From: Phytophthora colocasiae
Taxonomy: Eukaryota > Oomycota > Peronosporomycetes > Peronosporales > Peronosporaceae
NCBI GenBank assembly: GCA_018806915.1
Contig: JAGKQI010000096.1
Coordinates: 1-64,000 of the forward strand
Length of the DNA stretch: 64,000 nucleotides
Direction of reading: 5' to 3'
Position 1 is the stretch's first letter. Each line of letters opens with the position of its first letter. Positions 42,724 to 52,454 of this stretch are shown in pieces. The position numbers were made by a program, and so were the translations under genes. The notes below the pieces were generated by a model. The model ran no database searches and had not been told where the DNA came from. It worked only from the letters and a program-made list of their open reading frames with translations.

Positions 42724-43767
42724 CTAGCAACGGAGCATTTGAATCGCTTTACTCGGTGTGTTCCATCCCACAGCACAAATTGCAGCTAGAAGACGTTTTG
42801 GGGACACGCACGCACCGAGAAACGCCGAAATGGACGCGAACCAGGTGTCATACGCCACCGTTTGACCACGAAACATCGCCCGTAGCGCCAACGCCGCACA
42901 ATCTTTTGGCGTGCAGGCTGTCCCCGGGATGTTCATGTAGATAGCGTCGTCACACTCCGCAGTGCTGCCGAAATTCGTGTGTACCGGACCGGGACAGAAG
43001 CACGTGACGGTGACGCCGGTGCCGCGCAGCTCGTAGTCGAGAGCTTGGCTGAAGTTGATCACAAACGCCTTCGAACTACTATACAGCGCAGCCGTCGGCG
43101 ATATGATAGAACCAGCCATGGAGCCCATATTGAGCACTCTACCCACTCCACGCTCCAGCATTTGCGGTACGAACGCGTGCGTGAGCTGCGCCACCGCCGT
43201 GATATCAAGCGCCATAATCTGAGTCACCTGTGACTGAGAGAGCTGCACGAAGTCTTTGGTGATGGAGAACCCGGCGCAATTCACGAGGATATCGACAGCG
43301 AGGCCGTTCGCGGCGGTAAACGCCACCAACTCATTGATCCCAGCGTCTGAAGTCAAGTCACACGGGTAGAACGAGACTTTGACGCGTTCATGGACCTGTT
43401 CGATCTCCGTCTGCATCCGTTCCAACACGGATGCATTTCTCGCTATCAGAAGCAACGAGTGTCCGTGTTCCGCTAGTTGGTAGGCCAATTCCTTGCCGAT
43501 ACCGGACGACGCCCCCGTCACAAGCGCGACATGTTTCGGCTGTGGCTTGGGCTCTGTGGACGAGAAGTTCCAGCGATGATGTCGTGTCAACAAGACGTCG
43601 AGAATGGATAGAACCAGGTACAATAGCACCAGGAGACGTAGAAGATAGCCGACAGATTCAAGGGGGAGAACGTAGAGTGCCGCAAGGAGAGCGAAGACGC
43701 CCAACGCAGGCTGTAGCTTACTGAAGATGATCGGCATCATGGACAGGCAGAAGGTGAATGATGACAA
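42724..43767 (-). CDS. short-chain dehydrogenase/reductase, membrane-anchored (paralog)
   Basis: The product is 347 aa from one exon; a second ATG ten residues in is as good. A hydrophobic region (about 20-60) precedes TGASSGIG (84-91), NCAG in place of NNAG, LNMGSMAG (active-site Ser) and ALYSSSKAF (Tyr, Lys). PGPVHTNFGSTAECD follows. Same architecture as the SDR at 28888-29916, including the LTR(Y/H)H(L/R)W segment after the anchor, so the two are paralogs on opposite strands. Possible HSD17B12-type role; substrate unknown. Confidence 0.85.
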   Translation of the reverse strand: MSSFTFCLSMMPIIFSKLQPALGVFALLAALYVLPLESVGYLLRLLVLLYLVLSILDVLLTRHHRWNFSSTEPKPQPKHVALVTGASSGIGKELAYQLAEHGHSLLLIARNASVLERMQTEIEQVHERVKVSFYPCDLTSDAGINELVAFTAANGLAVDILVNCAGFSITKDFVQLSQSQVTQIMALDITAVAQLTHAFVPQMLERGVGRVLNMGSMAGSIISPTAALYSSSKAFVINFSQALDYELRGTGVTVTCFCPGPVHTNFGSTAECDDAIYMNIPGTACTPKDCAALALRAMFRGQTVAYDTWFASISAFLGACVSPKRLLAAICAVGWNTPSKAIQMLRC

Positions 43768-43968
43768 CCACAGGATTTGAACACGCCAATTCCATTCCGT
43801 TGGTTGAGTTTGATCACGTCCTGCAGTCCACCCACATGGGGCTCACTTAAACTTTGTCGCTTCTCAAGCGGTTGGCAGCGAGTGGCGCCGGAACGTGCAT
43901 CGGAAACGGCCGCGACTTGAACTCGACCGCCGGTCCGTCAATTGGAGACTCTCCTAGTTCTACGAAGG

Positions 43969-45042
43969 ATGGTAGAGCCACAAGAATCGGCTGATGCGCT
44001 GGTCCTGCACCTGATCCGCACTATCGCAATGTATTTGTTTGTGTTCCTCTCGCAGACGACGGTAGCGGACGCAGAGCTTGCTGTTTTAGTCTCAAATTGT
44101 ACTACTACGGACTTGGACGAACAGATTACAGAGCTCCAACGTCGACTGCATGTGACGTTGGTAGCGTGGGTGGAAAGTGAAGTGAACACTCACCAACTCG
44201 ACGGTTTGATGCAGGAACAACGAGCGTTTGTAGCTATCAAGAGGTTATTTCGACAGCAGCGAGTTAAAGCTGCAGTTCAGTGTCGGGTTCTCTCAGTACT
44301 GTTGATTTGTTACTTGGAACGGATGGAGACGCCATTGGTACGTTGCGAACCGGCCAGTATGCTGTCGTCGACGCTGGAGTATCTCTTGGCTAAGGAGAAA
44401 GAGGAAGCACATAAAGAGCCGGTACCTCTGCCGATGTTGTATCCGTTGGTGAACGCTATAGACCTCGTGACGATTGAGCAGCGGGAATGTCTGGATGCAC
44501 TTATGAATTTATTACGATGGTTTTCTGAACACGATGAGACGCAGAAGGTTTTCACTACTTTCACCAGTAAATATCATACCAAGATCATCGAAATGACTGA
44601 AGACAACGGTGATAATAGCGACGCATTTGGTGTTTGCTTTGTTCGGATGCTGGTACGCTACTCAGACCACATTTTTCGACGAGATCCTCAGTTTGAGGAA
44701 ATAGTCCCTACACTTTCGTATAGCGATACAGAAGATGACGATGTTTCTAGTGAAGAAAACTGTACCAGATCTCGTCCGGATAATTTATCAGAAGATTTAG
44801 AGAAGATCAAGACCAACGAGACGCTCGAACCAAGACAGAAACCAAGTGGAGAAGAGACGAACATGCTAAAAGGGAAAACCACTCGTCAGTCTAACTTGAG
44901 TTCATTGCCCATTCATGAAGAGGGAGACCAATTACTGATCGGAAAGACGTGGGTAGATGAAGAACCGCTGCCAGCCGTAGTGTGTGTTGGCATCGCCGCC
45001 ACTGCTGGTACACTTGCCGCACTATGCGTATTTTTCAACTAA
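43969..45042 (+). CDS. hypothetical tail-anchored helical protein
   Basis: The product is 357 aa from the first ATG (MVEPQESADALVLHLIRTIA). The first 240 residues are predicted by eye to be helical, alternating hydrophobic and charged. A Ser/Asp/Glu-rich segment with possible CK2 sites (SYSDTEDDDVSSEEN) follows, then the C-terminal hydrophobic helix VVCVGIAATAGTLAALCVFF ending two residues later. That layout is a tail-anchored membrane protein with its bulk in the cytosol. I do not recognise a family. It lies just upstream of the first ligand-gated channel gene, on the same strand. Confidence 0.65.
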   Translation: MVEPQESADALVLHLIRTIAMYLFVFLSQTTVADAELAVLVSNCTTTDLDEQITELQRRLHVTLVAWVESEVNTHQLDGLMQEQRAFVAIKRLFRQQRVKAAVQCRVLSVLLICYLERMETPLVRCEPASMLSSTLEYLLAKEKEEAHKEPVPLPMLYPLVNAIDLVTIEQRECLDALMNLLRWFSEHDETQKVFTTFTSKYHTKIIEMTEDNGDNSDAFGVCFVRMLVRYSDHIFRRDPQFEEIVPTLSYSDTEDDDVSSEENCTRSRPDNLSEDLEKIKTNETLEPRQKPSGEETNMLKGKTTRQSNLSSLPIHEEGDQLLIGKTWVDEEPLPAVVCVGIAATAGTLAALCVFFN

Positions 45043-45185
45043 CTAAAATACGAGCTACTCCTTCAGAACAAGAGACGCTACCTTTCTTGCGGTGAAGTAA
45101 GACCTCGCGTTGTCTTATCGTTGTCGTAGGTTAGAAATGCCACCCGCCCATTCCTTTATCTACACTCATACTAATTATCTACTTC

Positions 45186-45201
45186 CAGAAGGGGTGTCAA
45201 C
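45186..45201 (+). promoter_or_regulatory. shared 16-bp element upstream of channel gene 1
   Basis: CAGAAGGGGTGTCAAC, 71 bp before the ATG at 45273. The identical 16-mer occurs in the same orientation upstream of channel gene 3, and a copy with two changes occurs upstream of channel gene 2. Confidence 0.65.
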
Positions 45202-45272
45202 CATACATGCTAGTCATCAATCGGTCAGGGAGTCCTGATATGTCATTATCATTTGTACTCTTTCCAACGAAG

Positions 45273-47312
45273 ATGAAGACCAAGATTAGTCTGCAGGAGA
45301 TCACAACGGCCACCGTCGAGGAGACGCAGTCTTGGTCCAGTATTGTGTTAAAAGATAAACTCACGATAGAACACGTGGCCGTGGATATTGGCACTGATCG
45401 TGAACAGTATCATCTTCATCTCGAGCTGGAGATCCCGATTCCTGACCCATATCTTGCCAATGCTGAGTATCTGACGTTAACTTGGCCAGTAGGCGGCATC
45501 TGGAAGATCCTCCATTTAAGCGACAACAACCGTAAAGTGCACTGCATGTCATGGCGCAAGACAGAATTGAACCATTTCGAGGTGGAGGCATTCGCCAAAA
45601 AAGTGGAAGAAGCTGAAAACTCCGATGATCCAGCGAAGGTAAACAGCTCCACACTCGCTGCAGCTGAGGCAGATGATCTGCCAGCTACGATCTTCCCCTG
45701 GAAGATGCAGCTTGGCAAGTGGGGGCACAAACAACACTGGTTCCTTCGAGACATCATGCCCCCACATGAAAATGGAAGTATCGGTAGTAGCCACCCTGGT
45801 CCTTTGGTGGTGCACTTGATGGCGGGGTTTTCTCCACTGGAGGTGGAGATTGAGGTGAATGCAGTCACGTCGGTGGATACAGTGGGGCAAACGTTCACTG
45901 CTGATGTGACGTGGGAAGTGACGATGCCAGCTATCACCACCATTCGAGAAGACTCGGTACTTCGAGAGTTAATGGACATCCTCGAGTTTGACGAGAACCA
46001 GTTCGAATTCTCCAATATCAACTCGATGCAAGACGAGCGGGAGATGACGTCCAGTTTGTCTCCTGCTGGTCCGGTACACTTCACGGACTCGACCAGTCTG
46101 GCCTTGCCGGTGAAGACGACGTCTGAGTATCTGAGTCATCTCCAGTTCAGTCGTCGTGTGGTGGCTGTCTTCAGTGAGGAAATGACGCTCCGAAGTTTCC
46201 CCGTGGACCAACAGAAGCTCACGTTCGCCTTCTCCACTGGAACGGGAGTCCGAAAGTCTCTACGTATCACACCTGGAGCGGTAGATGCAGGGACGTTCGC
46301 GATCGCCAACTACAAACTGGGCAATGTCTTCGACGTGGTGTACCACGACAAGGTCTTTGTGGGAGAAATTGACGCGGATGGAGACAAGAAAGTGATTCGT
46401 TTCGAGATGATGCTGGAGCGAAGACCTGAATACTATGTGACGAATGTGGCGATTCCAGCTGGAATCATCACGTATTTGTGCTTCATCTCGTACGCTCCAC
46501 TGTCGGATGGTTCGCTTATGGACACTGGAGACCGCGTACAGATCGTCCTGACGCTGTTGTTGACCGCTGTGACGTTTAAGAGTGAAGTGGCCTCTCTAAC
46601 GCCTCAGATCTCGTATTTTACGACTCTGGATCAATATGTTTTCTTCTGCTTCATCATCTCGTGTCTCGTTACGATCGAGAACGCTCTCTTCCCGTTGTTC
46701 GTGGGTTTATTCCCGTCCCGCGAGAGCTGGCAAGAACATGGTCTACTTGGCTTCTCCATTGGTGCCTTCACCCTTGTGAATATCGTGTGGTTCATGGCTA
46801 TTGTCGGGTCTGTGAAGAAGCGCACGAGAGCGTCTGATGCTTTAATCCGCGTGCACGAGGCTATTCGCGTAGTTTCCGCCTCAATTCCACCCGAGAAACG
46901 CGAATCTGTACTAAAGGAGTACGTACAAGGTCTGGATATCCTAAAGAGTGATCTTCCGGTAATTTCCTGTACTGAATTTGGATATCTCCATGTTCGACTG
47001 CCAGTCGACAAGCACGTTCGCACCGAGAAGATCAATACCAAGGCAGCGTTACATGCTACAAGCCGACAGAAGGCTGAACGTGACTTCAACACCTTTAAAG
47101 GGATCTACGAGAGACAAAACCCGTCGGAATCGCTGATGTATGCAACTTGCCCTGATAGTGAGAAACCGTTGAAAGCTGCGAAACCCAACGAAGCATTTCT
47201 GGCTGGAGGAGGAGATCGACGCCGCTCAGTATTTGCTCCTATGAGTCCTGTGGGTTCGCTACGTATGACACGGCGCCGTGCTTGGTCTAGAACGTCTGAA
47301 ACCTCGAGATGA
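45273..47312 (+). CDS. pentameric ligand-gated ion channel subunit (channel 1)
   Basis: The product is 679 aa from the ATG at 45273, which aligns with the paralogs; in-frame ATGs at 45207 and 45240 exist. A large N-terminal ligand-binding region (1 to about 385) contains the Cys-loop equivalent with SFPVDQQKLTF (cf. FPFDxQ), without the two cysteines, as in prokaryotic channels. M1 is NVAIPAGIITYLCFISY (about 390), M2 DRVQIVLTLLLTAVTF and on to SLTPQISYFTTLD, M3 YVFFCFIISCLVTIENALF, M4 LLGFSIGAFTLVNIVWF (about 491). The M1-M2 loop has GDR where cation channels carry an acidic residue (GEK), hinting at cation selectivity. A 165-residue charged tail follows M4, unlike animal channels, which end soon after M4. 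Ligand unknown. No signal peptide is apparent at the N-terminus, which is odd for this fold. Confidence 0.85.
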   Translation: MKTKISLQEITTATVEETQSWSSIVLKDKLTIEHVAVDIGTDREQYHLHLELEIPIPDPYLANAEYLTLTWPVGGIWKILHLSDNNRKVHCMSWRKTELNHFEVEAFAKKVEEAENSDDPAKVNSSTLAAAEADDLPATIFPWKMQLGKWGHKQHWFLRDIMPPHENGSIGSSHPGPLVVHLMAGFSPLEVEIEVNAVTSVDTVGQTFTADVTWEVTMPAITTIREDSVLRELMDILEFDENQFEFSNINSMQDEREMTSSLSPAGPVHFTDSTSLALPVKTTSEYLSHLQFSRRVVAVFSEEMTLRSFPVDQQKLTFAFSTGTGVRKSLRITPGAVDAGTFAIANYKLGNVFDVVYHDKVFVGEIDADGDKKVIRFEMMLERRPEYYVTNVAIPAGIITYLCFISYAPLSDGSLMDTGDRVQIVLTLLLTAVTFKSEVASLTPQISYFTTLDQYVFFCFIISCLVTIENALFPLFVGLFPSRESWQEHGLLGFSIGAFTLVNIVWFMAIVGSVKKRTRASDALIRVHEAIRVVSASIPPEKRESVLKEYVQGLDILKSDLPVISCTEFGYLHVRLPVDKHVRTEKINTKAALHATSRQKAERDFNTFKGIYERQNPSESLMYATCPDSEKPLKAAKPNEAFLAGGGDRRRSVFAPMSPVGSLRMTRRRAWSRTSETSR

Positions 47313-47553
47313 ATTGTCCATACAGATAGCTATTATTGCATGAATTTAAATGAGGTCAATGGAGAATTTTGTGCAGAATTAGAGAAAGTTATGTGGGATT
47401 TCACGGACTCAGATTTAAACTTGAGTTCAGTAAGAGGAAGTGCAACATCAATACAAGTTGAACGTTCCTACTCAGATCTGATCCCATGTCTAAATCGTCG
47501 AAGTTCCTCCAGTGTCGAAGAAACTCAATAGTCTCCAGATTAATCTACTTGGT

Positions 47554-49029
47554 ATGCAGCACTTCCAGGTACTGCAGCTACGTTCTACTGTATGTATGTT
47601 GCTCTTCCTCCTCAGTGAGACGCGTCGAGTGCTGATCACCGCCAGCCCCAGCGCCAAAGGTGAAGAAGCAAATCGACAAACATTCTTCTTCTTGTTCTGG
47701 TCGTTTCAATCAACTGACTTATGCATTATTTCCGTCCTTTGTATATATTTCATTTTACGTGCTCTGACTCGTATAGCTGCCAAGACGCGCATGGAAATCC
47801 GCGAGCAAGACTTTTCTTTCCAAGGTGCGGAGACTGTGGGTTAATTCATTCCCGTTCTGCTGAGGCTCCATTAACTGGCTTCTGCCCACTGGTACACTCA
47901 ACATTGGGTTGATTTTTGTGCCTTTTCCACTGTAGATGGCGCCCGAGAGCGGCCAGTGATCGAAGTAGTGACGAAAGACGTGAGAACAGCAGACATTTTC
48001 AACATTATGCAAGGTACGGACGTTCAGGACAGGAGCTGTCAGGTGCTTTATGCTGATGGGCAATACACTGTGACGCTGTGCTTGTTCTCAGCTGCTGTGG
48101 AAGAGAAAGTTGCTCCTGAAGAAGGAGCGTCTTGGTGGAAGGATGTAGTTACTGAGGGATTCACGAGGCAGGATGTACTGGTGTTGGCGTTGATCGCTCT
48201 TTGCGTCCTGAGACTGCTGATTTTCGTGGTCCAAGTGATGTGGAAGCTTGTGAAGCTACCGAAGCAATGGTTTGATGCTATGGAACGGAAAGTGGAGGAA
48301 GAGTTCGAGACGGAGAGTACGAGCAAATGCAGCGAGGAGACTGCGACGCGATTGAGGAAACAGTTGACGACTGTCCGCTTCTGCCATCTGCAGTTCTTGC
48401 TGGTGATTGAAAAATTGAAACACGAAATGCGTGACGACAAGAATGAAGACACACAGCAAATGGTGGCGTCATTGCCAGTGTCGCACCATAATGAGGACAA
48501 AGCAATGACGCTGAGTGAGATTCTAGCGACGTTGCAAAAGATTCAAGCCAAGGACAGAAGTTTTCAAATGAGCAAGGTCGAGAATCACATCGCGGATATT
48601 GAACAAGACGTGGAAGACGAAGAGGACATTGATTCAGGACTATCCGAAGAGTGGGAGCGACTACAGGAGATTTATTCTTCGTTCCTTCACGTCCAGGAGA
48701 CGACCATCCGTCGCCAAAAGAGCAAGAAGAGGCAATGGCGGATGCAGCAACCCCCACAGTCCCACGAAGAGAGACCTCGGCGGCGCCAGCGTCGGTTTCC
48801 AAGTGAAGATCCTGTCGACGACGTTTTGCAAGAGCTGCAAGAGCTCACCAAGGAGTTGCCGCAAGGATTTACAGCCGATATGTTCAAGTCGCTGGGCAAT
48901 GCGATGCAGGAAAAAATGGCAGCAGCCGAGTCTGTGCCAAGCCCCTCTCCACAGCCGGAGACCAAGCCTCAATGCACCGCAAAGGTAGATCACATCACGT
49001 CAGTAGCCAAGTACACTGCCTCGGCGTAG
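47554..49029 (+). CDS. single-pass membrane protein with charged/coiled-coil domain (accessory candidate A)
   Basis: Spliced as join(47554..47659,47777..47824,47936..49029), 415 aa. Introns are 117 and 111 nt, longer than elsewhere in the window, and the middle exon is 48 nt. The N-terminus is a signal peptide (MQHFQVLQLRSTVCMLLFLL...). A short extracytosolic domain with the RMEIREQDFSFQ motif follows, then one membrane helix (VLVLALIALCVLRLLIFVVQVMW) and a long charged, coiled-coil-like cytosolic part that becomes Arg/Gln-rich. It is a short paralog of the gene at 49558-52323: shared exon 1 design, RxEIRxxDFSF motif and helix. Family unknown. It sits between channel genes. Confidence 0.75.
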
Positions 49030-49557
49030 CAGGCGACGTATGAACACTTTAAGGAGCTTAAGAACAGAGTACGAAGTAGAAATTTAGGATTTAGTATAAC
49101 GTAGGCACACCGTAAGTAGGGAACCTTGTAACATACAACACGCACTCCACCCCAATCCGTTTCAAGCCACACACACATCGCGTTTGGTGGCTGTGCGCAC
49201 CATGTGTCAAATCTCAAAAAAACCGTTGCCCTTTTGCTTCAACTTGACCGGTCATTCAAACGAGGTAGTTTAATGACCTGTCTCACTGTCATATTCTTTT
49301 AAAATCAAATACCTTTCTCTTCTGATCCAGCTTTTTCAAGAATTCACACTACAAATGACCTCTATTTTACAATTTGCAGCATACAATACATTATTTCGCT
49401 TTCCAGCTATATCAGAGAGGTGTACTGTATCGAACGAAACCAACACACTCACATGGGGAGTTTTGTTGGCGGGATGGTTCTGGGAAACAGCCCAATGGAA
49501 TCAGCCAGCGCGGGCCTAGAGATTTGGCACTTCGCCTTGGGGCTCGAGACACGCAAG
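49030..49557. other. intergenic between the two accessory-candidate genes
   Basis: 528 bp, AT-rich in its second half. An in-frame ATG at 49453 could extend the downstream protein by 35 residues, but the signal peptide begins naturally at 49558. No other gene seen. Confidence 0.4.
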
Positions 49558-52323
49558 ATGCAGACACTTCGACTGCGGCTGGGGGCCAGCGCGGCCTCCC
49601 TGAGCTGCGCGCGACGGCTGCTGGTCGTCGCTTTCCTGTTGCTCAGCGCTAGCGACGCCCGGCGCGCCGTGGCGGAGCGTTCCCATCGTACGTTTCTGTT
49701 TGATCTGCCATTTGTCCGATCTGATTCTTATTTTTATCATGTGGTAAAAAAAATCTAATATTTTTTGGTATTTTTCTTCCTTACAGCATATCGACGTGTA
49801 GAGATCCGTGTGGAGGATTTTTCCTTCTCAGATGGACCAGAAGAGAAGCAACAAGTTGCTATTGAAGCACACGATATTAAAGGATCTCAACTAGATCCCT
49901 GGCCGGATGGAGACGTCCATGTTGTCACATGGGAGACAGCAGACGAGCCAGAAGAACCTCAGATTGTGGCAGCTGCTCCAGCGTTAAAACTTGAAGAAGA
50001 AGACAAGAAAGAAGAAAAAGAAGAAGAACTTTTAATTCCAGATGACGATACAGTAAGAGCTGCAAGTACCAAGGCAAAGGACGAAGCTGCACTGAAACGA
50101 TACACTTCATACCGTACAGCTGTGTGGTGGTGGAGCCATGAGAAGACGGAGCTTACAACTCAGGAACAGGCTGCAGTTCTGGCTGTTGTGGTGACGATGT
50201 TCGTCGTCCTAGGACTGAGTGTGGCTCTGGTGTGGAATTTGGGCTGGTTTGCGTGGAGATTTTACCGTGAACGACGGACGCTGAGTAAGTTATTTACTGG
50301 AGAAGATCCAGAGATCTTGGAAGAAGAGCTACGTAAATTCCCCGTTGATCTGTTGTCTTTAAGGATCAAACAGATCGCGTGTGTAAGGCTCAGACACTTA
50401 CAGGTAGTGTCAGATGCCAGAAACTTCAAACAGCAGATGGAAGCTGTTAATTTCAGTGAGAAGACCATGGAACTACTGAATCTTCCGCTCCATCCGACTT
50501 CGAGAAAGGAAATGACATTCGCTGAGATGATGACAGCGGTAGAGGAGATTGCATGCAGAGGTGAACAGGTTGCAGTGGAGATGATGCAGCTGGTGGTTCC
50601 TCCGCGGTGGAAGACCTACGTGGATGAAGGATCGTGGCTCAAGGTGCAGGATGAAAGTCTGCAGAGTTTACACTTGGAAAACGCTCGTGTCCAGCAAATA
50701 TCGGAGCGAATCTCCGAGCTGATTGTTGATAAAGTGAACTCCAGCGAGCCGATCCCGAAGCCAGTGTTCCTAATGCTGCTCGCTTCCCTCCGTCAGAATT
50801 CTGGATCCCCTCCGCAAAACGGAACTAATGGGAATGCGACGTCCAGTGAACTGGACGCTTTTGCAAGATGCTGGAGCGGGAGTATGACCATGAGCGGTAG
50901 CGTGGGCAACCTGGGTGGAAGCAAGGACAAAGACGAGTTTAGTTTCCTACTGAAGGCATTTGAGGAGAAGTCCGAGCAGCAGAGAGTGCGAGAGGAACTG
51001 CAGAACGCGATTAACAATTTTCAGGCAGCTCATGAACCAGAACATGAGCAGTTGCTACTACTTGAAAACTCTGATAATTCAAGCAACAGTCAGATTATGC
51101 GGCGGACCAAGCAGCTCGGTGCTACTACAGCAGCTACTAGTGGAGCTGCGACCGCATCAATGCGCCGACTGGAACGATGGGTGGACGAGGCTGAAGTGAT
51201 GGAGATTACATATGTGGAGGAGGTGGAGAGCGCGCAGTTCATGCTGGAGGACGCCCGGCGTGACAGCTTCTGCGCTGCGATCGTGAGCAACGAAGGCAAG
51301 GGACTGGATAGTGTCCAGACGTTAGCGACGAACTTTGTCGCTCTTGGAGCGAAGCGGGAAGATGCAATCTTGAAAGCTGGTGAGATCTTAGCCAACCGCT
51401 CGAACATGATGCTGTTAGTTAACAGCCTTCGCGGGATGTTCGACCAGCTGCGCAAGCGTGACATCATGAAAATGAACGACCGAAGGAATCGCGACCGCGC
51501 CAAAGCCCACGATAAGCGAGAGCGGATGGCTCAGAAGTTCTACAACAAACAGCGTCTAATCGCTGAGAAGATCGACCGAACACGTGAGGCGCAGCGCCAG
51601 CAAGAGGAAGAAGCGCGCCTTCAGCGACGAATGGAGGAGCTGAAGGACTGGCGCGCTCAAAATGCTCGGGATCGAGCCTCTTTCGTTTGGACCGTCACGA
51701 AAACCGACGTTCTGGTGGTTCTGGTGATCATGGCGATCGTTTTCTTTGAAAATTTACGCGAAGTAGCGTTCGTCAAGCCTTTGTGCCAGCCTGATGACGG
51801 GCAACACTGGTGGATGGTGTCTTGGTGGGCACCAACTTCCCTTCAGGTGTTTGGCTGTGAAGTGGCGTACGGTATGAAGATCCTGGGGATTCTTCTGGGG
51901 CTTGGAGTGCTCTTTTTCGCTGTGGCTCAACTGAATCTGGTGGCTGTGATGCTTCCAGTGCTGGGTGCAATTGCTCTCTATTATCTACGTGACGAATGGC
52001 TGAACATGCTCTTCCGTCTCCCACTGCTGCTGGTTATTTACGGCTTTAATTCTGGGATGTTGTACCTGTTCAACCGCTTGGATGATCACAGCAACGATGC
52101 CCACGTGGCCAAGCAAGGGGACATGGAGGTTATCAATACCACGAAGCAGCGGAGTATGTTGCTATACGTCCTGTTCCCGTTGTTTTCGCTCCTGTTGACT
52201 GTGGTAACGGGTGTCGGCATCGCTTGTGATTCCCCAGAGCAGTGTGTCGAATCAGCATACGCGGCCACAACACCCGTGCTAGCAGGTTTGTGGGAACTTG
52301 CCCGTGGAGCCTATCGGTTGTAG
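49558..52323 (+). CDS. multi-pass membrane protein with coiled coil (accessory candidate B)
   Basis: Spliced as join(49558..49687,49787..52323), 888 aa; the intron is 99 nt. The N-terminus has a signal peptide (LLVVAFLLLSASDARRAVA), followed by the shared YRRVEIRVEDFSFSDG motif and an acidic segment. A membrane helix (AAVLAVVVTMFVVLGLSVALVW, about 135-157) leads into a long helical cytosolic region with RxxR-rich coiled coil (about 600-665). At least four further membrane helices close the protein (VLVVLVIMAIVFFENL, ILGILLGLGVLFFAVAQLNL, LVAVMLPVLGAIALYYL, SMLLYVLFPLFSLLLTVVTG). The paralog A lacks this C-terminal membrane block. I do not recognise the family. Confidence 0.78.
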
Positions 52324-52454
52324 AGTGCATGGACGTTAGAGCAGCGATGGAGCGCTAGGATATTTTGCTGGCTGATTAACCAGAGATTTTTTTAATTTGA
52401 AATGTGTACTGCTACATAGTCATCAAGGCTCGAGTACCAGTACAGCTATTCAGC

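Noticed and set aside
47340..47531. Small frame MNLNEVNGEF... after channel 1
   Set aside because: 63 codons without a motif, in the 3' region of channel 1 and just before a well-defined gene; could be UTR.
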